Positions 23,749 through 36,203 of a stretch of DNA of 64,000 nt are shown here, piece after piece. The DNA lies in NCBI GenBank assembly GCA_000310025.1, contig FN649728.1:4011710-4075709 (forward strand), read 5' to 3'. Position numbers and translations under genes: made by a program. The stretch is from Ectocarpus siliculosus. Lineage: Eukaryota; Sar; Phaeophyceae; Ectocarpales; Ectocarpaceae. How positions within the stretch are numbered: position 1 is the first letter of the stretch; each line of letters starts with the position of its first letter. Under the pieces are notes generated by a model. The model saw nothing but the letters and a program-made list of their open reading frames with translations, was not told where the DNA came from and did no database searches.

Positions 23749-24126
23749 CCCCGGTAGGGGGTGGGGGGCCCTTTTTCTTCCCCCTTTTTCCGGAAAAGGC
23801 CCCCCAAGGGGGACCCTGGGGTTGGGGGGGAATGGGGTTCCCGGGGGTTTTTCCCCGTTTTTCTTTTTTTTTTGGGGGGGTTTTTTATAGTTTGGGGGGG
23901 GGGGCTAAAGTCCCTTCCCCAGCTCCTTAATTTAAAAAGGCTAGACTTGAAACCGGCGTTTTGAAAAAATGAGAGGGGGAAAACCGGGTAGCTTTTTTTA
24001 GTTTTTTTGGGTCCGGGAAAAAAGGGGTTTTTGCCCCGAGTCCCGGGGGGGGGGTTCCCTCGAAAACCTTAATTTTTTTGGGGGCCAACCCGGGGGGGGG
24101 TCCTTTTTGCCCCCCCCCCCCCCCCC
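23749..24126. other. Smeared, low-quality duplicate of 23277-23648 (probable assembly artefact)
   Basis: This stretch tracks 23277-23648 word for word with isolated bases replaced by their neighbours: GGCTAGACT(T/C)GAAACCGGCG, CCAGCTCC(T/A)TAAT, CTCGA(A/G)AACCTTAAT and the final CCAACCCGGGG...TCCT...TTTGCCCC appear in the same order in both. Runs such as GGGGGGG and TTTTTTT replace mixed sequence. That is what slipped reads through a poly-C tract look like. Clean sequence resumes at 24127. Confidence 0.88.
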
Positions 24127-25294
24127 GACAACACCGCACTGCTGTGTACTACTGTACAGCAATAGTAGATCGCACACGGTAGCAAACACCATCAGAACAT
24201 CTACTCCTTCATGCTCGCAACAGAACTGGCTCAATGTCGTTCACCGAGATGATGCAGCAGGTGAGGGTGTGCGGGAGGGATCTGGAGGGCAGCGGCGTTA
24301 CATGCATCTTTCAGCCTTCACCGTCGTCCGTGTGCGTATCTTACAGCCAGCAGCAGTATGGTTTGCCGCAGGTCGATGTTGTGGTCCTCCATCGTGGCGG
24401 GACAAACCTTCTCTATCGACACCCTCAACACCGTGCGGCCCCCTCTTCAGTACAACGACTGCCTCAGCAGAGGTCTGCATTGCTCACACCACAGAGAGAT
24501 GTACATTGCTCAGCTGCTATGTACATACAGTAGGGTCCACAAGCCGCTGTACTGTATGTACAAGTAGATGTAGCTTGTAGGACTCTCAGATCTCATCTCG
24601 CCGGCCGCCTCGGAAGTACTAGGACAATTCCACAGTGTTGCCAATGGCATCGAAGGAATCCCGTCGTCCTGTCACGTTCCGTCCCAGTGTACTGCTGTAT
24701 TCCACCTATCTGTAGCTGCTGCATCCCTTTTCTACAGAGTGGCGCGAATCTCTGCGAATTTGGTCGATTCGGGAATCTTTGCGAAAAGCTTGGGTGGCGG
24801 ATAAGACCACCAGATAATGTATGTGCAATAGAACATCGCCGAACCGAGGATCATGTGGGTGCTCCTCAGGATGGATGGGTAGGGGAACGGTGCTTATGTA
24901 GGGGGTTTCCCATCATGCGGTAGTCGTTGAACCTGTCTCATTGGAGTGGTTCGATGCCCCAGCCCTAACTGTACCTTCCATACTCACTCCTGGACCAAGT
25001 TTCTAAGCCCGATCCCGACTAATAACAGACGATTCCAAACTCAAACGGTACGTCTTTGGAATCTCTCGGGTTGATGGTTCCAACGCCGCCATTCTCGGCA
25101 CCACTTCTGTTTTGGCTGCAGAGCAATCGAGCCTTTGAAAATCGGAAAACAGTGGGTGTGGTATCTTATGCAACATACGGTAGTGCCGACGTATGTGGGC
25201 GTGGGGTACCCCGACGAAAATAAATCCCCCCGCGGGACCCGTATGCTTTTCCTCTACGAGCTATTGTAACGGTAGCCTCCCCCCCGCCCCCCCC
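24127..25294. other. Intergenic, no firm gene
   Basis: The open frames at 24234-24533 and 24358-24567 overlap in two phases with no recognisable domain. A single exon near 24358-24470 cannot be excluded, since the stretch VAGQTFSIDTLNTV reads like protein, but no partner exons were found. Confidence 0.3.
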
Positions 25295-26014
25295 GGTGTT
25301 TTGCCATCGGGGTTGGGTTTTCGTCGCTTGGCAACGACGTTGTAAAACAAGCCCCCTCTCCCCAGTGTTTGCCATCGGGGTTGGGTTTTCGTCACTTGGC
25401 AACGGCGTTGTAAAACAAGTCGCCCCCCCCGGTGTTTGCCATCGGGGTCGGGTTTTCGTCGCTTGGCAACGACGTTGTAAAACAAGCCGCCCCCTCGGTG
25501 TTTGCCATCGGGATTGGGTTTCCGTCGCTTGGCAACGACGTTGTAATAGAAGCCAATTCACTTCGTGAACTCGGCAACCAAGGTTACCGTTTTTTTGTTT
25601 TGCCTCTGTTTTTTTTTTGGCGGTAACCATAATGGTGGTCGAGTAGATCATGTTGTGCGGGGCGGAGAAACCTCACTCCGCGCAAAGAGGATGATCGCAC
25701 CACGTTGTGTTAAAATGGTCAAGCATCCTCGAGGCAGTTACAAAGTGCTTATAACTGTCTCTGGAAGTGAAAGCACCAGAAAATAAATCAAGTCATACGC
25801 AGCTGTCATCCGTACGCAAGGAAGTAAGCCCAAGATGCCGTACACCCTTAGCAGGATGCAGCGCACCCTTCATGCGACTCGCCGAATACCTCACGCGCTC
25901 CGCGCTTGGTGATGTGAGAGCCTGGTCCGGTGAGAACCCGGCGTGCTCCGTCCCGGCTTTGTAGGGATGCGAGGTCAATGGTCTAACGACTACGGCATGC
26001 ACGACTATGAGTAC
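25295..26014 (+). repeat. Dispersed 0.7-kb repeat, copy 1 (four 66-bp units plus unique tail)
   Basis: Near-identical to 63162-63815. The left part has tandem units starting at 25295, 25364, 25431 and 25497. Each contains TTTGCCATCGGGG and the hairpin CGTCGCTTGGCAACGACG (5-bp stem CGTCG/CGACG), then GTTGTAAAAC, separated by C-rich linkers. The shared tail holds further small inverted repeats (TTCACTTCGTGAA; GGTTACCG facing CGGTAACC across a T-rich loop) and ends near GACTACGGCATGCACGACTA. No convincing open frame. It could be a non-autonomous transposable element or a satellite-derived dispersed repeat. Confidence 0.85.
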
Positions 26015-27958
26015 ACCCCCCTCCGGACGTGTGAGCTTCGTTTCAAGCGAAACCCGCATTTTCCGAAACATCGGATTCCTGGTAGTTCGGGGTGCCTCAA
26101 AAGGGGCGCAACTTGACTTAAATCGTGATGCATTTGAAACTAGCCTGAAATGTGGCTCTCCTCTGGGTTGTGCTTACAGTGAACTCTGTAGTCCGTGACC
26201 ATGGAAGACGTCCGCTTCAATTGTACAGGTACGGGTGTTAGAAAGCATCGACCAGAGAGACAACGGTGTTGGCAAAACCTCTTCATGGGAGTGATACTGG
26301 GACTTCTACATAATACAGGGATGACCGGCCAATAACCCAGCGGCCTCAAATTTTTGTCCTACAATTCGCTCCCACAAAGCGGTGAATATTGGTAATTCAG
26401 ATCTTGCGCAAGGGTATCGTTTCACCATCGTCGCAACTCACCGTCATCGAGCAAGTGTTCATTGTCCGAGCTCGTCTTGTTGCGTACGGCATTATCGAAA
26501 ACAACGTTCAACGTATAGCCGAAGGCGGGTGTGCGCATCGTCTGTAGGCAACAACGAACATGACCGGCGATCGATATGCCAGCTACAGTGTCTGCGCGAG
26601 GAACACCTACCTGTTGTTGTTGACGCGCCCTCTGGATGGCCCCGTTGTATCCAGCCCTGACAACGTCGCGTTCTTCGACAACAACAGTCACACGATCGCC
26701 TCGAACCACCCCGCCTCAGGCGATCAGCATAAGAACGAGCACGGACGCGAACCTACGAGTGGATTTCGACGCCAGGCCAAAGTTCCAGCAGGCTTCCATG
26801 TTCGCTACCAAGAAGGTGCGGTCAATCTCTTGTGGGTGTTCCGCAGCAACCGTGTACACTTGCACAACAATCAAAGCAATGTATCCCATTGAGACTAATC
26901 TGTCTACAGGTGGATGTAGCAAAAGTTTCAGCCTTACACCAAACTACAGTAGAGGATGCACGCACCCTTTCAGCCTTCGATTGATGCACAGGGTCCTACC
27001 GTAGGCATGCTTGAAGGTGATAACGTCACAACATGGCCGACCTCCAACAGTGTCGTGTGAGGGCCGACGACATGCACGGAAACTGGTAAAACAGAAGGTG
27101 ATCACCAGCACTGCCGTCACTGTCGAACGTAAAATGTCGCCGGTTTGTGTTGATGAAACCCCTTTGGACAGGTGCTAGCAGCCCGCGACCTTCCTTTGGA
27201 GGAGAGAGTAGGGGAATGCACGTCGTTGAAGCTCGAGGGGAACGAGGAGATGAGGAACGGTTGTCCCGACAAGGCGTGTCAGCTTTACGAGCAGGTAGAT
27301 AGGTAGTTACAATGTTATCGCATTTCCAGAGACTTTCCACATCAAGACACATACGAATATGTTTCGGGTGCAGCTATTGATAGGTTCGCACTTTCGTGTG
27401 GCCCCAAACGTTTTGCCATCTCAACGTAACATGTTGCCATCGGCAACAATATCTTGTCCGTTTTCAAGCCGTCACGAAGCACCCAAGCTACGAGCAACAC
27501 TAGACAACATAAGGCCAGGAGGGAACAGCGACCCAGCTCTTGAGAGCTCGACGTACCTGGAGCAAACAACCCGAAACTTATAGGGAAATAATTTTTCGAG
27601 GCTGCACCTCACCCCTCAGAGGAAAGCCAGCCTCATGCACATTATGTATGGTACTCCACAGAGTTAACTATCCTGAAACTTCCGTATAGTGTTTTTAGTG
27701 CTCAGCCCTTCGAAAGCTGCCCATCGTCAATCTTGCGCCCGCATAAAGGTCGGGTAGCTTGCTGGGCAATGTTGCCGTACCCTCTTATCCGTTGAGTAAT
27801 GATGCACGACATGAGTCTTGCCAGGCAGTTTGTCGTCGTAAGAGCTGCCAATCAGCTCTGGTGTCGACCTGCTTCGTGGTTGCTCGAAGAACGAAAGCGC
27901 AGCTGTCTCTGTCGCCACCATCTGCATGTGACCCTCAAACCTATCGAAGGCACTGGCG
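26015..27958. other. No firm gene; may contain missing 5' exons of the TPR gene
   Basis: Several frames of 70-125 codons occur on both strands between 26382 and 27004 and between 27342 and 27583. None has a family signature. The TPR gene that begins to be recognisable at 27959 lacks its start, so one or more of its first exons should lie here or further left, but I could not place them. Confidence 0.35.
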
Positions 27959-30900
27959 ATGTTCTGGTACCTGAAAAACCACAACATCAACTGGAAAACG
28001 AGCGAGATTAAGGACGAGGACATCGAGGAAGTAAACTTTTGGTTAGGGCGTGGATCGGATAAATCCACTGAGGAGATTAGGTACGGGGTATGTGCCATTC
28101 TGCATTTGTCGGGGGCTCCGTGGTTGCGGATGCGGCTGTGTCTCTGGCGGTAATTTGTTTCGTTGTTGTTGGTGACCTGTGCAACTTTAATATTGTCGAC
28201 CCCCCTCCCCCGTGTCTTCCTTGCGCGTTCGAATCCCTTTGTAACCAATACTTGCTACCACGCTAGGAGAGGCACGATTGAAACCGTAGCGTACTTGACC
28301 TTGAACCGAAGAGAACCGCTAGGTCCATACGTTCGACAATCGATGTGTTGCAGCGTTGTCCATAGGCACTGTAGAAACCATGGAGACACCAAGTACGGCC
28401 ACAAATTGAAGTTCTTGTTGTCGGTGCCACCGTCACCGCTCCAATCACCCCAGGTGAATAGCACAATGATTGTGTAACACGTGTACGACTCAGATGCTGC
28501 TCAGAAGACACGGTAGAAGGTGATGCTTCCGAACCCTTACCCTTTGTCAGGTCTGTCGACATAAGGAAGCGGGTTTGTAGCTCCAGCCCAGAATTCTCAA
28601 TACTACATGCACCAGTCGCTGCTAAATTGTCCGGTGTTCCGTGCTCACCCCTCCCCCCTCCCTCCACGGTCTCGAAATCTCTGGTGTGCGTGCAACCGAT
28701 TTGCCAGGGATCTCAACGTGGCACTGCTGCTCAACATAGCTCGGGCGTACTCCGCCCAGAACGACTACACAACCTCCGCGAGGGCTTGCAGCGCCGCGCT
28801 CACCCTAAACCCTTGCAGCGCCAAGGCCCTGTACCTGAGAGGGAAGGCTCTCGTAGCGCCTGCTTCGGCGGGGGCGTTCGAAACAGACGCGGCGATCCGG
28901 TGAGCGGCGAAACTTCAAAGCGGCGGCGGGATTTCCCTTGCGGGACAATTATTTCACACCCATTCCCATGATGACATGCAGGGCGTATTCGCTCCGCATG
29001 GGGAGGAGATAAATTATGTCGGTGAGCGTCACGACATCCGTGGGGACGGTTTGGGACGAAACGAAACGTGGAGTCCAACTCTGGTCCCACGGCCGGTACG
29101 GTACAACGTACCCTATGTAAGGAACGAATGGTCGTTTGGTTTCGCCCAACACAAGCCCATGCTGGTGCAAGGAGGAGAGACATTCTGTGCGGGGGAGCAG
29201 ACGCCATTTTCCGCGCGTGTGGTATTTTTTTCGAGCTGCTCATGGACCTAGGAAAATGATCCCGCAATTCATCCGGGGGCACCATGGGTTGTCTACTGAC
29301 AGAACCACGACATTGGCCTGACAACCCCCTTTCCCCCGACCCTCCTTTTCCCTCCTCTGGCTGGTTTTTCCCTACTCGGTAATCCCTACTCGGCAACTTC
29401 GTGTTACTCCAGCGACGTTTCTCGAGCAGCCAAACTAGCCCCGAGCGACAGTCTTATCAAGGCGTTTATGGCTAAGTTGAAGACAGAAAAGGCGAAGCAG
29501 AAGGAAACAGACCGCGCGACGTTCGCCGGCATGTTCGGCCGAGGAAACATCTGCGACCCAGGGTAAGAGCATAGCGCGGGGCACCGAGATCCTTACCTGA
29601 ATGTTGCGCACAGGCGCTTGAGAAAATGAAGGGCAAGGCGCCGGCGGAACTCTTCTTGTGATGGTGCGACTACTAGTTTTCATGATGGCGTTCAGCGCAG
29701 CCTCGTCGTTGTTGGGGGTTCATACGGCTATCGCGAGCAATCCACTCGTATCTTGGGTGGCAGTGGTACAGGTCCGTGGCGCGAACGCGTGTGGTTGGGC
29801 CAGGGGCGAGCTGGTGAGGCTATGCAAGAGAGCCGTTTGTCGTATACCACCGTAGTGCAGGGACCATTCTACGCAAACACAACCACGACCTCTCCAGACT
29901 CTTTCCGCTTGGACTTGGGTGAGTAGCCTGGCTTAGCAGCCTCTTGCTGATTCGTATTTTTGTAAGAAACCGCCCGACCCTCCACCTTGTGCAACACTAC
30001 AGAGGGGAGGCAGAGGCCAGTCGTCTGCACGCGCCAACGCACGGGAACGTGTCCGCGGGAAGCGACGCCCTACGCGGCAAACCGGACAGAGCGGCAGGCA
30101 AGCACGATCTGTCCATGGAGCACGGCCAAGCTGACGCTGGAAACGCGACTAGGAGCGCCGGAGGGGGCGACCCGCTGGAGACCCGCAGACACGTCGAGGA
30201 GAGAGTGGAGTACTTGAAGGACATGGCCCGGAAGTGCGATGAAGAGGTCCGTTAACCTGCGTCGTGCCCTTTCGTCGCGCAGCTCGACATCTCCAGTGTC
30301 GTAACAGCCCCCCGGCCGAGAGATCACACAGAGAGTGTAGGCAACGTGCCGTTCAGTCACCCTTCAATCGCTGAGGAACGACGCTAGCAAATGTGTTGAG
30401 ATCCGGGTGGGAGAAAACGACGACCTGTCACGTGGCAATGTGTGTACTGGACAATCCCTTTTCGAGCTTGGGACCATCTACTTGGAACCAAAGTGCGTGG
30501 GTGTATCGTCCTACTGGTTCTTGACGTCCGTCGATACACCTTTCGGTATATTTCACTGCCCGGGGTCTGCGAAATGATATTATTGATGACGAATCGCAGC
30601 CAGTTTTCATGGTTGACCGAATCGAACATGTGCCCGTGAAAAGGCGACGTTGACATCACTGACGGCAGCACGCAATGCGTTCCATGGTTGGCTGACTTGA
30701 ATACTGCACTGTGACATGACGGCGTTGACGACAAATATCCAACCAATGCGGTCGGCTGACACGTCGAGCAGGGTTTGGAAGAGGAGGCCGAACAGTACCG
30801 CGAGCGCTTTGCCGCCATCGAGGAGTTGCTGTCCGAGCACGACAGGCAGCAGCAGGAGCGTGCTGCGGGGCACGAAAGGGCCCACGTCGAGATGGACTGG

Positions 30901-33900
30901 AGAAATCCTTCCGAGGCAATGCTCAAGGTGCGACCGAGTTTGACCGGCGACCAACTCGTCTTGACGCAGGCAGCACAATTGTTGGCTAGGCTGTGATCGT
31001 TACTTCCTTCATCAGGCTACGCTCTCTTGGTTTGGAGGAGGGTGAGGTAGGGGGGTCGTCCAGCAACGCGAGCAACTCCATACACGCCTGTTTTGGGCTT
31101 GCCATAATGATCGTCATCACAAGGAGAACAGGGTAACTTTGCTTCTGGTGGTTGGGCCCTAGCGGTAGCAGCTTCGGCCAAACTTGCATTTTGGGGTCCA
31201 TGTACAGCTTGTTCCAAAGGATATCTTACACACATGGGATTGGCGTTTTCCTCGTCTTGATCGTGGGAACAACCTCGTTTGTTTGTGGCTCCCCTTCTTC
31301 CTGCCGTCAATAGTCTAAGCATCCTCGAACGTTGGGAGAACGTCACGTATACGGGAGAGAGGTCTAGAAACAACGTATTCAAGGAAACTTTGGGTTAGGT
31401 TTTGGGCTTGGGCCCCATAGACAAAGTCCCTGAAAACCGATACAAAGTGCTGTGAAACACTCGGTCCCTGGACGATCCGTCGTTGGGCTGACAACAAAAG
31501 AGTGTTTCAACGTTGCTTCGTTTTTGCGAAAAACGGGTGGAATTGGTTGAGTCGCTGGTTAAGCTGAAGACTACGGGTGTCGACATTTGCTCAGCTGATG
31601 AAAGAAATACTGCATTAATTACTTTGTGTACCCTCTGTCACACAGCCGCTTGCAAGCGGCAAACAGCCACGGTGTTTCGATGCTGGACCTCAGGTATCGC
31701 GCACGGATAAGACGAACCCTGTCGCAACCCTATGCCTGTGTTTTTCATTGTTCCGTCTTTTTCGCGACGTAACCTGGGGGCCTAGTGGTACGTCTGGGAC
31801 TGTGTAAGAGTTGAGGGTCTTTCGCAGAGAGCACGACACTTGGGCGTTCGCCTTGACCCGGCTCGTGTGTCGTTATTGTTCTTGATTCTCGTCCCGTGGG
31901 TGCCACCGGTGGGCGACTCTCTCTGCTGTAGATAGTATCGCCCCCCCGAACCGCGTTTACTAATCGGCACTGCAACATCGTTTGGCAGAGAGCCAGGGAG
32001 GAAGAATACGACCTCTCCAACCCCGCCGTGGTCAGCTTTCTGGTCAAGATGCAAGAGATGCACCGGAGGAAGCTTACAACCCAACAAGGCCCAGAAGATG
32101 ACGACGACCAGGTTTGTTCTATTTATAGAGGTCTTCCGGACAAGTTCTCGACGAAGTTCCAGCCGCGCTACGCGGCTGACACTGAACGGTAACGGTCACT
32201 AGAGAAGAAGCCGTGGCACTAGTCTGGGAGGCCCGGACCGTCTAGAACGGCGGACTGACTTCGTAGGGTAGGTTCATGCTCAACCCCGGGTCTTACGTCA
32301 GTGGACATCTGTTTAAGTGAGCTAAAGAATACCGCCATTTTCCGATGTCCGAGTGCGTGGACCCAGAAAGACGCCATTGGAGATGATGATTCATAGACCC
32401 TTCACTCCTACGGTTCCACAGTCTTCTTTACAGTTTGGGGTTGAAAATTCACCTCTAGTGCCGCAAGCGTCGGGTCTTGGGCGTGCCTGTTCTTTATTCA
32501 TGAAGCATGTCGCAGTTCGGTATGCTCAAATTCGTTGGGTTCCGGCGGTATAGACGGTAGTGCATTACCACAACGCAAGGTGGCCAAAATGTAGTATCTC
32601 AGCACACCGGTCGTGGATGCTGCCCGTACAGGACAACTGGAGTTCAAATGTCTGGGAAGGCGCCATCCTCTGTATGTCCCGGTGAGTGAGCGGGCGATAT
32701 CGACAAGTTGTTAGACGTGCGTAGACGTGCATCGCCATACATAGCTAAACAAACGGTTTTTGCTTGTCCGTGAGCTTCAGAACGATGGTCATAGATGTGA
32801 AAACATATCCAGCCCTGACAATGGCTCTGGGTGTGCTGCATTGATTGGTCAGTCAATGTGCTGGGCTTTGTGTTAGACGTCATGCTCAATGCCATCTTGG
32901 AGGCGTTCACTGCGAATACCATCCTTCTTTAGCAGCATGAAGCGGTATGCCCGGTGCACCTTTATTAAAGAGAAGCAACCAAAGGTGTCTCTTTTCAGGC
33001 CCAAGACCGGTGGAGAACTTAAAAGGATATTGAGCAGCGCAGGATCAGGGAGCCCACAATTGAGCGATCTTGTATTTAGAGCAATTGTGCGTGGCCGAAG
33101 CGCACGCATGCCTTCGTATGAAGCGCGCGCAAGGTCGACGTGTTTTTTTGGCGGATCCCGTCACAACTCGTTGCTGCCTGCCTGCCTGCGTACGCTTCCG
33201 CCCAATGTATCTTCTTCGGAATGTCACTTTCGGTGGGCGGTTTGCTACCGCTCAGAGCGGAAGTGACGTCCTTCTTGACGAAGGAGCTGGGCGTTGACGC
33301 GAGGCCTGCTGACACACCACTGGAGACACTGAGGCTCCTGGCCGCCAGCCGGGTGAGCTCGAAATTACGGTAGAGTGTGGGACCGATATCGCTGTCGACA
33401 ACGAATGGCTGTGCCGTGCGGTTCAATTGAAATCGCTTTTCCAGACGCGCGTCGAACGAAACCTTAACCCTAATCATATCGGTACGGTCGCTTTGTGGCC
33501 TGGTGTTCGATTGAATGCGCCTGTAGCCGAAGCTCTTGGCCTGATATTTTAGGATTTGCTCGACCGAGTGAGGAAGATTTTTCCGCGTGGGGGCTAGATA
33601 CCTAGGGTTTCATCGTGTATGACCTCGCTCACACGGTTTCGATACCTGCGTACTTCAGGTGCTGGGTCGTCCTTCTCTCGGCGAGGGGGCTTCCTCGCCC
33701 GGCAGGCAGAAACCGGCGGCGAACGAGAAAGGATCGAAACGAACGGTATGGCCGTGGCAGAGAGGGAAGGCAAAGGCGTACTCGGTAGTTGGGTACTCGC
33801 CTGAGGAAAGATAATGGTGAATGGCACAAGCCATTATTATGCATGCTTAGGACTGACGAGCTTTGAGCTGTTTCCGCACCCGGAGACTACAATATTGGTG

Positions 33901-35070
33901 ACGTGCATGCTTCCACCCATTTTTCAGCAGTCAGTTCCTTCGGCAGCTGGTCATCCACGAAACGATTGCTCTCGCGAATCTAGTACGTGCCTTCGTCTCC
34001 ACTTGTCTGTCGTTTGACACCCAACTCACGTCCAACTGATGTGTCTCAGCTCTTCGGCGATTTGCCTGTATTTCGATGATCTGTGTGCCCTCCGTTGGCC
34101 TCGCTTACTTGCCATAGTTTTGCGGCGAAACTCGTGCGACGGGAGGAAACAAGTTCGTTCACGTAATTGACCCCGCTACCCCGCCCCACGATGTTGGTGT
34201 CCCTCCACGTCAATGGCAAACGCGCTAATTCAGAGGGCTGACTGGAGAATCTCAGCGACCGTCACGCTTTTGCTCTTCTTGTTCAAGGCATACCAGATGG
34301 GTGAGGCAGAGGGCCACAGAGAGGAGGGGGCGAGATATGGAGGAAGCGAGAGAGAGGGGGGGAGAGAAGGGGGGGGGGGGGAGGGAGAGACAGAGAGAGA
34401 CGTTGGATTCTACGAGTAGTCTACACTCAGATCGAAAGGTAACCACGGAATAATATTTGGAAACGAGGAAGGATGTAGACCACATGGAGGCACAAACGTT
34501 TTTGCTTCGAAGGGTTGTGGAATAATGCCATCCGCGGGTGGCTGGATCGACACAGATGATGGTGCACATGTGCACGTCGATTGTTGACGTACAAGTTACC
34601 CTATGGGTCGGCTGCATAGAGCGTGGTCCACACGTCAGCACCATGGCCTCTGCGCCTTGCCCTCCACCAAACGTTGATTTATATTGTACATCGAACACAG
34701 ATCGCATTGGCCCCATACAGGTCTTTTCAAGTGGCTAACGGCGGGAGACGGTGATGGGGTAGCGACACTAGGCGCGCGCGAGTCTTCGCCTCCGGCAGCG
34801 AGCAGCAGAGACCTCTTCGGGGAAGGACCAGGGGGGGTAGGAAGGGGGGCTGGAGGAGACATGAAAAGCGGACCGCTTCCGTCCCTTCTTGATGGGGAAA
34901 GGGCCGAGGTAGGGAACGCGGCCGTTGCTGTCGGTACCACCGAGGACTTTGGCGACAGCCTCGCCGCCAAGACCCTTGCATCGGCCACCAGGACGAGTTC
35001 TTGGAGTTCAACAGAAGACCAACATAGCAGTGGGTGCGACGTCACCAGTGGCACATGCAGAGCAGAATGA
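27959..35070 (+). CDS. TPR and coiled-coil protein with C-terminal membrane segment, 5' end missing
   Basis: Nine exons join in phase to 540 codons plus stop: 27959-28080, 28708-28899, 29413-29562, 30003-30246, 30772-30927, 31989-32111, 33134-33352, 34234-34300, 34721-35070. The second exon is a clear tetratricopeptide repeat of the immunophilin/cochaperone type (DLNVALLLNIARAYS, then LNPCSAKALYLRGKAL). The third resembles the post-TPR helix of FKBP or AIP-like cochaperones, with a Lys-rich stretch before FAGMFGRG. Exons 4-6 are charged helical, coiled-coil-like sequence (HVEERVEYLKDMARK, EQYRERFAAIEELLSEH). ATVTLLLFLF in exon 8 is a short membrane-anchor candidate, with a weaker hydrophobic stretch in exon 7. 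About 116 residues of low-complexity sequence end the protein. A role as a membrane-linked chaperone adaptor is inference. The acceptor of exon 7 is weak, and no FKBP domain was found. Confidence 0.7.
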
Positions 35071-36203
35071 GAGGGGGCTCGTTGGACACGGTGCTGTGAC
35101 AGAGATGGTGGAACTCTGGCTTCGGTTGATCGCTCAGCAAAAGACGAGAAAGACAACGGCTGCACTTTGCTGTGCTGCAACCGTTATGATCAAGAGACAA
35201 TCGGTGGATAGCAACGCCTGCAGATGACACATTAATGATGCAGATGATCAAGGGACAAGCGGTGCGGTAAGGCCACGCATCAGTCGTTGATGAAGGTGGA
35301 CATATTATCCCTTGATGTTGGAGAGAATTCACACCTTCAGAAAAGATGCAGAAGTTGTCAAGTGCTGCGTCGGAAGAGTATCATGTGCTCTGGGACCCAT
35401 CTCGGTCCATTCTCTACCGCAGAATCGGCACGCGATCAATTGAGCTGGCGCCAACAGGAAACACTGACGCACAACCTTAAAAAGAAGTAACGCCAGGTGG
35501 TGGAATGCCATGAGGGAGGGATCTCCAGGCAAAACGTATTGGCAAAGGTGCATTTACGAAAGGTTGAGAACGATGGGAAACAGGGCTTCACACTCTGACA
35601 TGACACCAGGACACCAGGACTATCCATGTTCATGGAAGGGGAAGGGATCTCTTCGGTGGCGACCGCGCTAGAACTAATTGCTTCCAGCTTACGTTGGCGT
35701 ACGGATACAAAATACAACCGAAAAGCGCTACTGTATACATGACGTCAAACTTTAGTTCGTTGCTATGGGGTAGGCACGAAAGCGCTATTCGCTCACGACT
35801 CTCGCACGGCAAACGCATCCCAAGCATCCCAGGAGAGGTGTAAGTCATTTTACTCCCCCGATCGAAAGACAAACCGCCCACGAAACACAAAAGCTCAGTG
35901 CATCAGTAGGACACACCTCAACACTTGGCACGATGCGGTGTAGCCCGTACCACCCCTCCCCCCTACCATCCCACGTCAACAAGGCCGTACGCATGACGGC
36001 CGGTGTAACGACCTGAGGCCAAGTGAAATTGGCTCTTTCGGAGAGGCTGAAAGACGTGAGTCGCATAGCGCTGCAGGACACTGGAGGGTATCCTTTCACA
36101 CGTTATCCTCCCACAGAAGCAACGCTGTCGCTCGTCAACCACCCCTCTACGAATCGCCACAGAAGAACGCTGTCGGTCGTTAACCACACGCCTACGAGTC
36201 GAG
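35071..36203. other. Intergenic between convergent TPR and PDI genes
   Basis: Contains the 3' ends of two convergent genes. I see no coding frame with family features and no clear repeat. Confidence 0.45.

Noticed and set aside
25295-25560. Four evenly spaced hairpin repeats resembling a CRISPR array
   Set aside because: The spacers are short C-rich linkers rather than unique sequences, the context is eukaryotic, and the unit is part of a dispersed repeat present again at 63.2 kb.
26382-27004. Overlapping plus and minus frames of 90-122 codons
   Set aside because: Neither strand shows a family motif, and the two readings exclude each other. They may hide a 5' exon of the TPR gene, but this cannot be shown from sequence alone.
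28225-28245. GTTCGAATCCC, resembling a tRNA T-arm
   Set aside because: No matching acceptor, D or anticodon arm is found upstream on either strand.
28800-29396. Minus-strand 198-codon frame
   Set aside because: Overlaps the TPR exon at 28708-28899 in antisense and has no family features.
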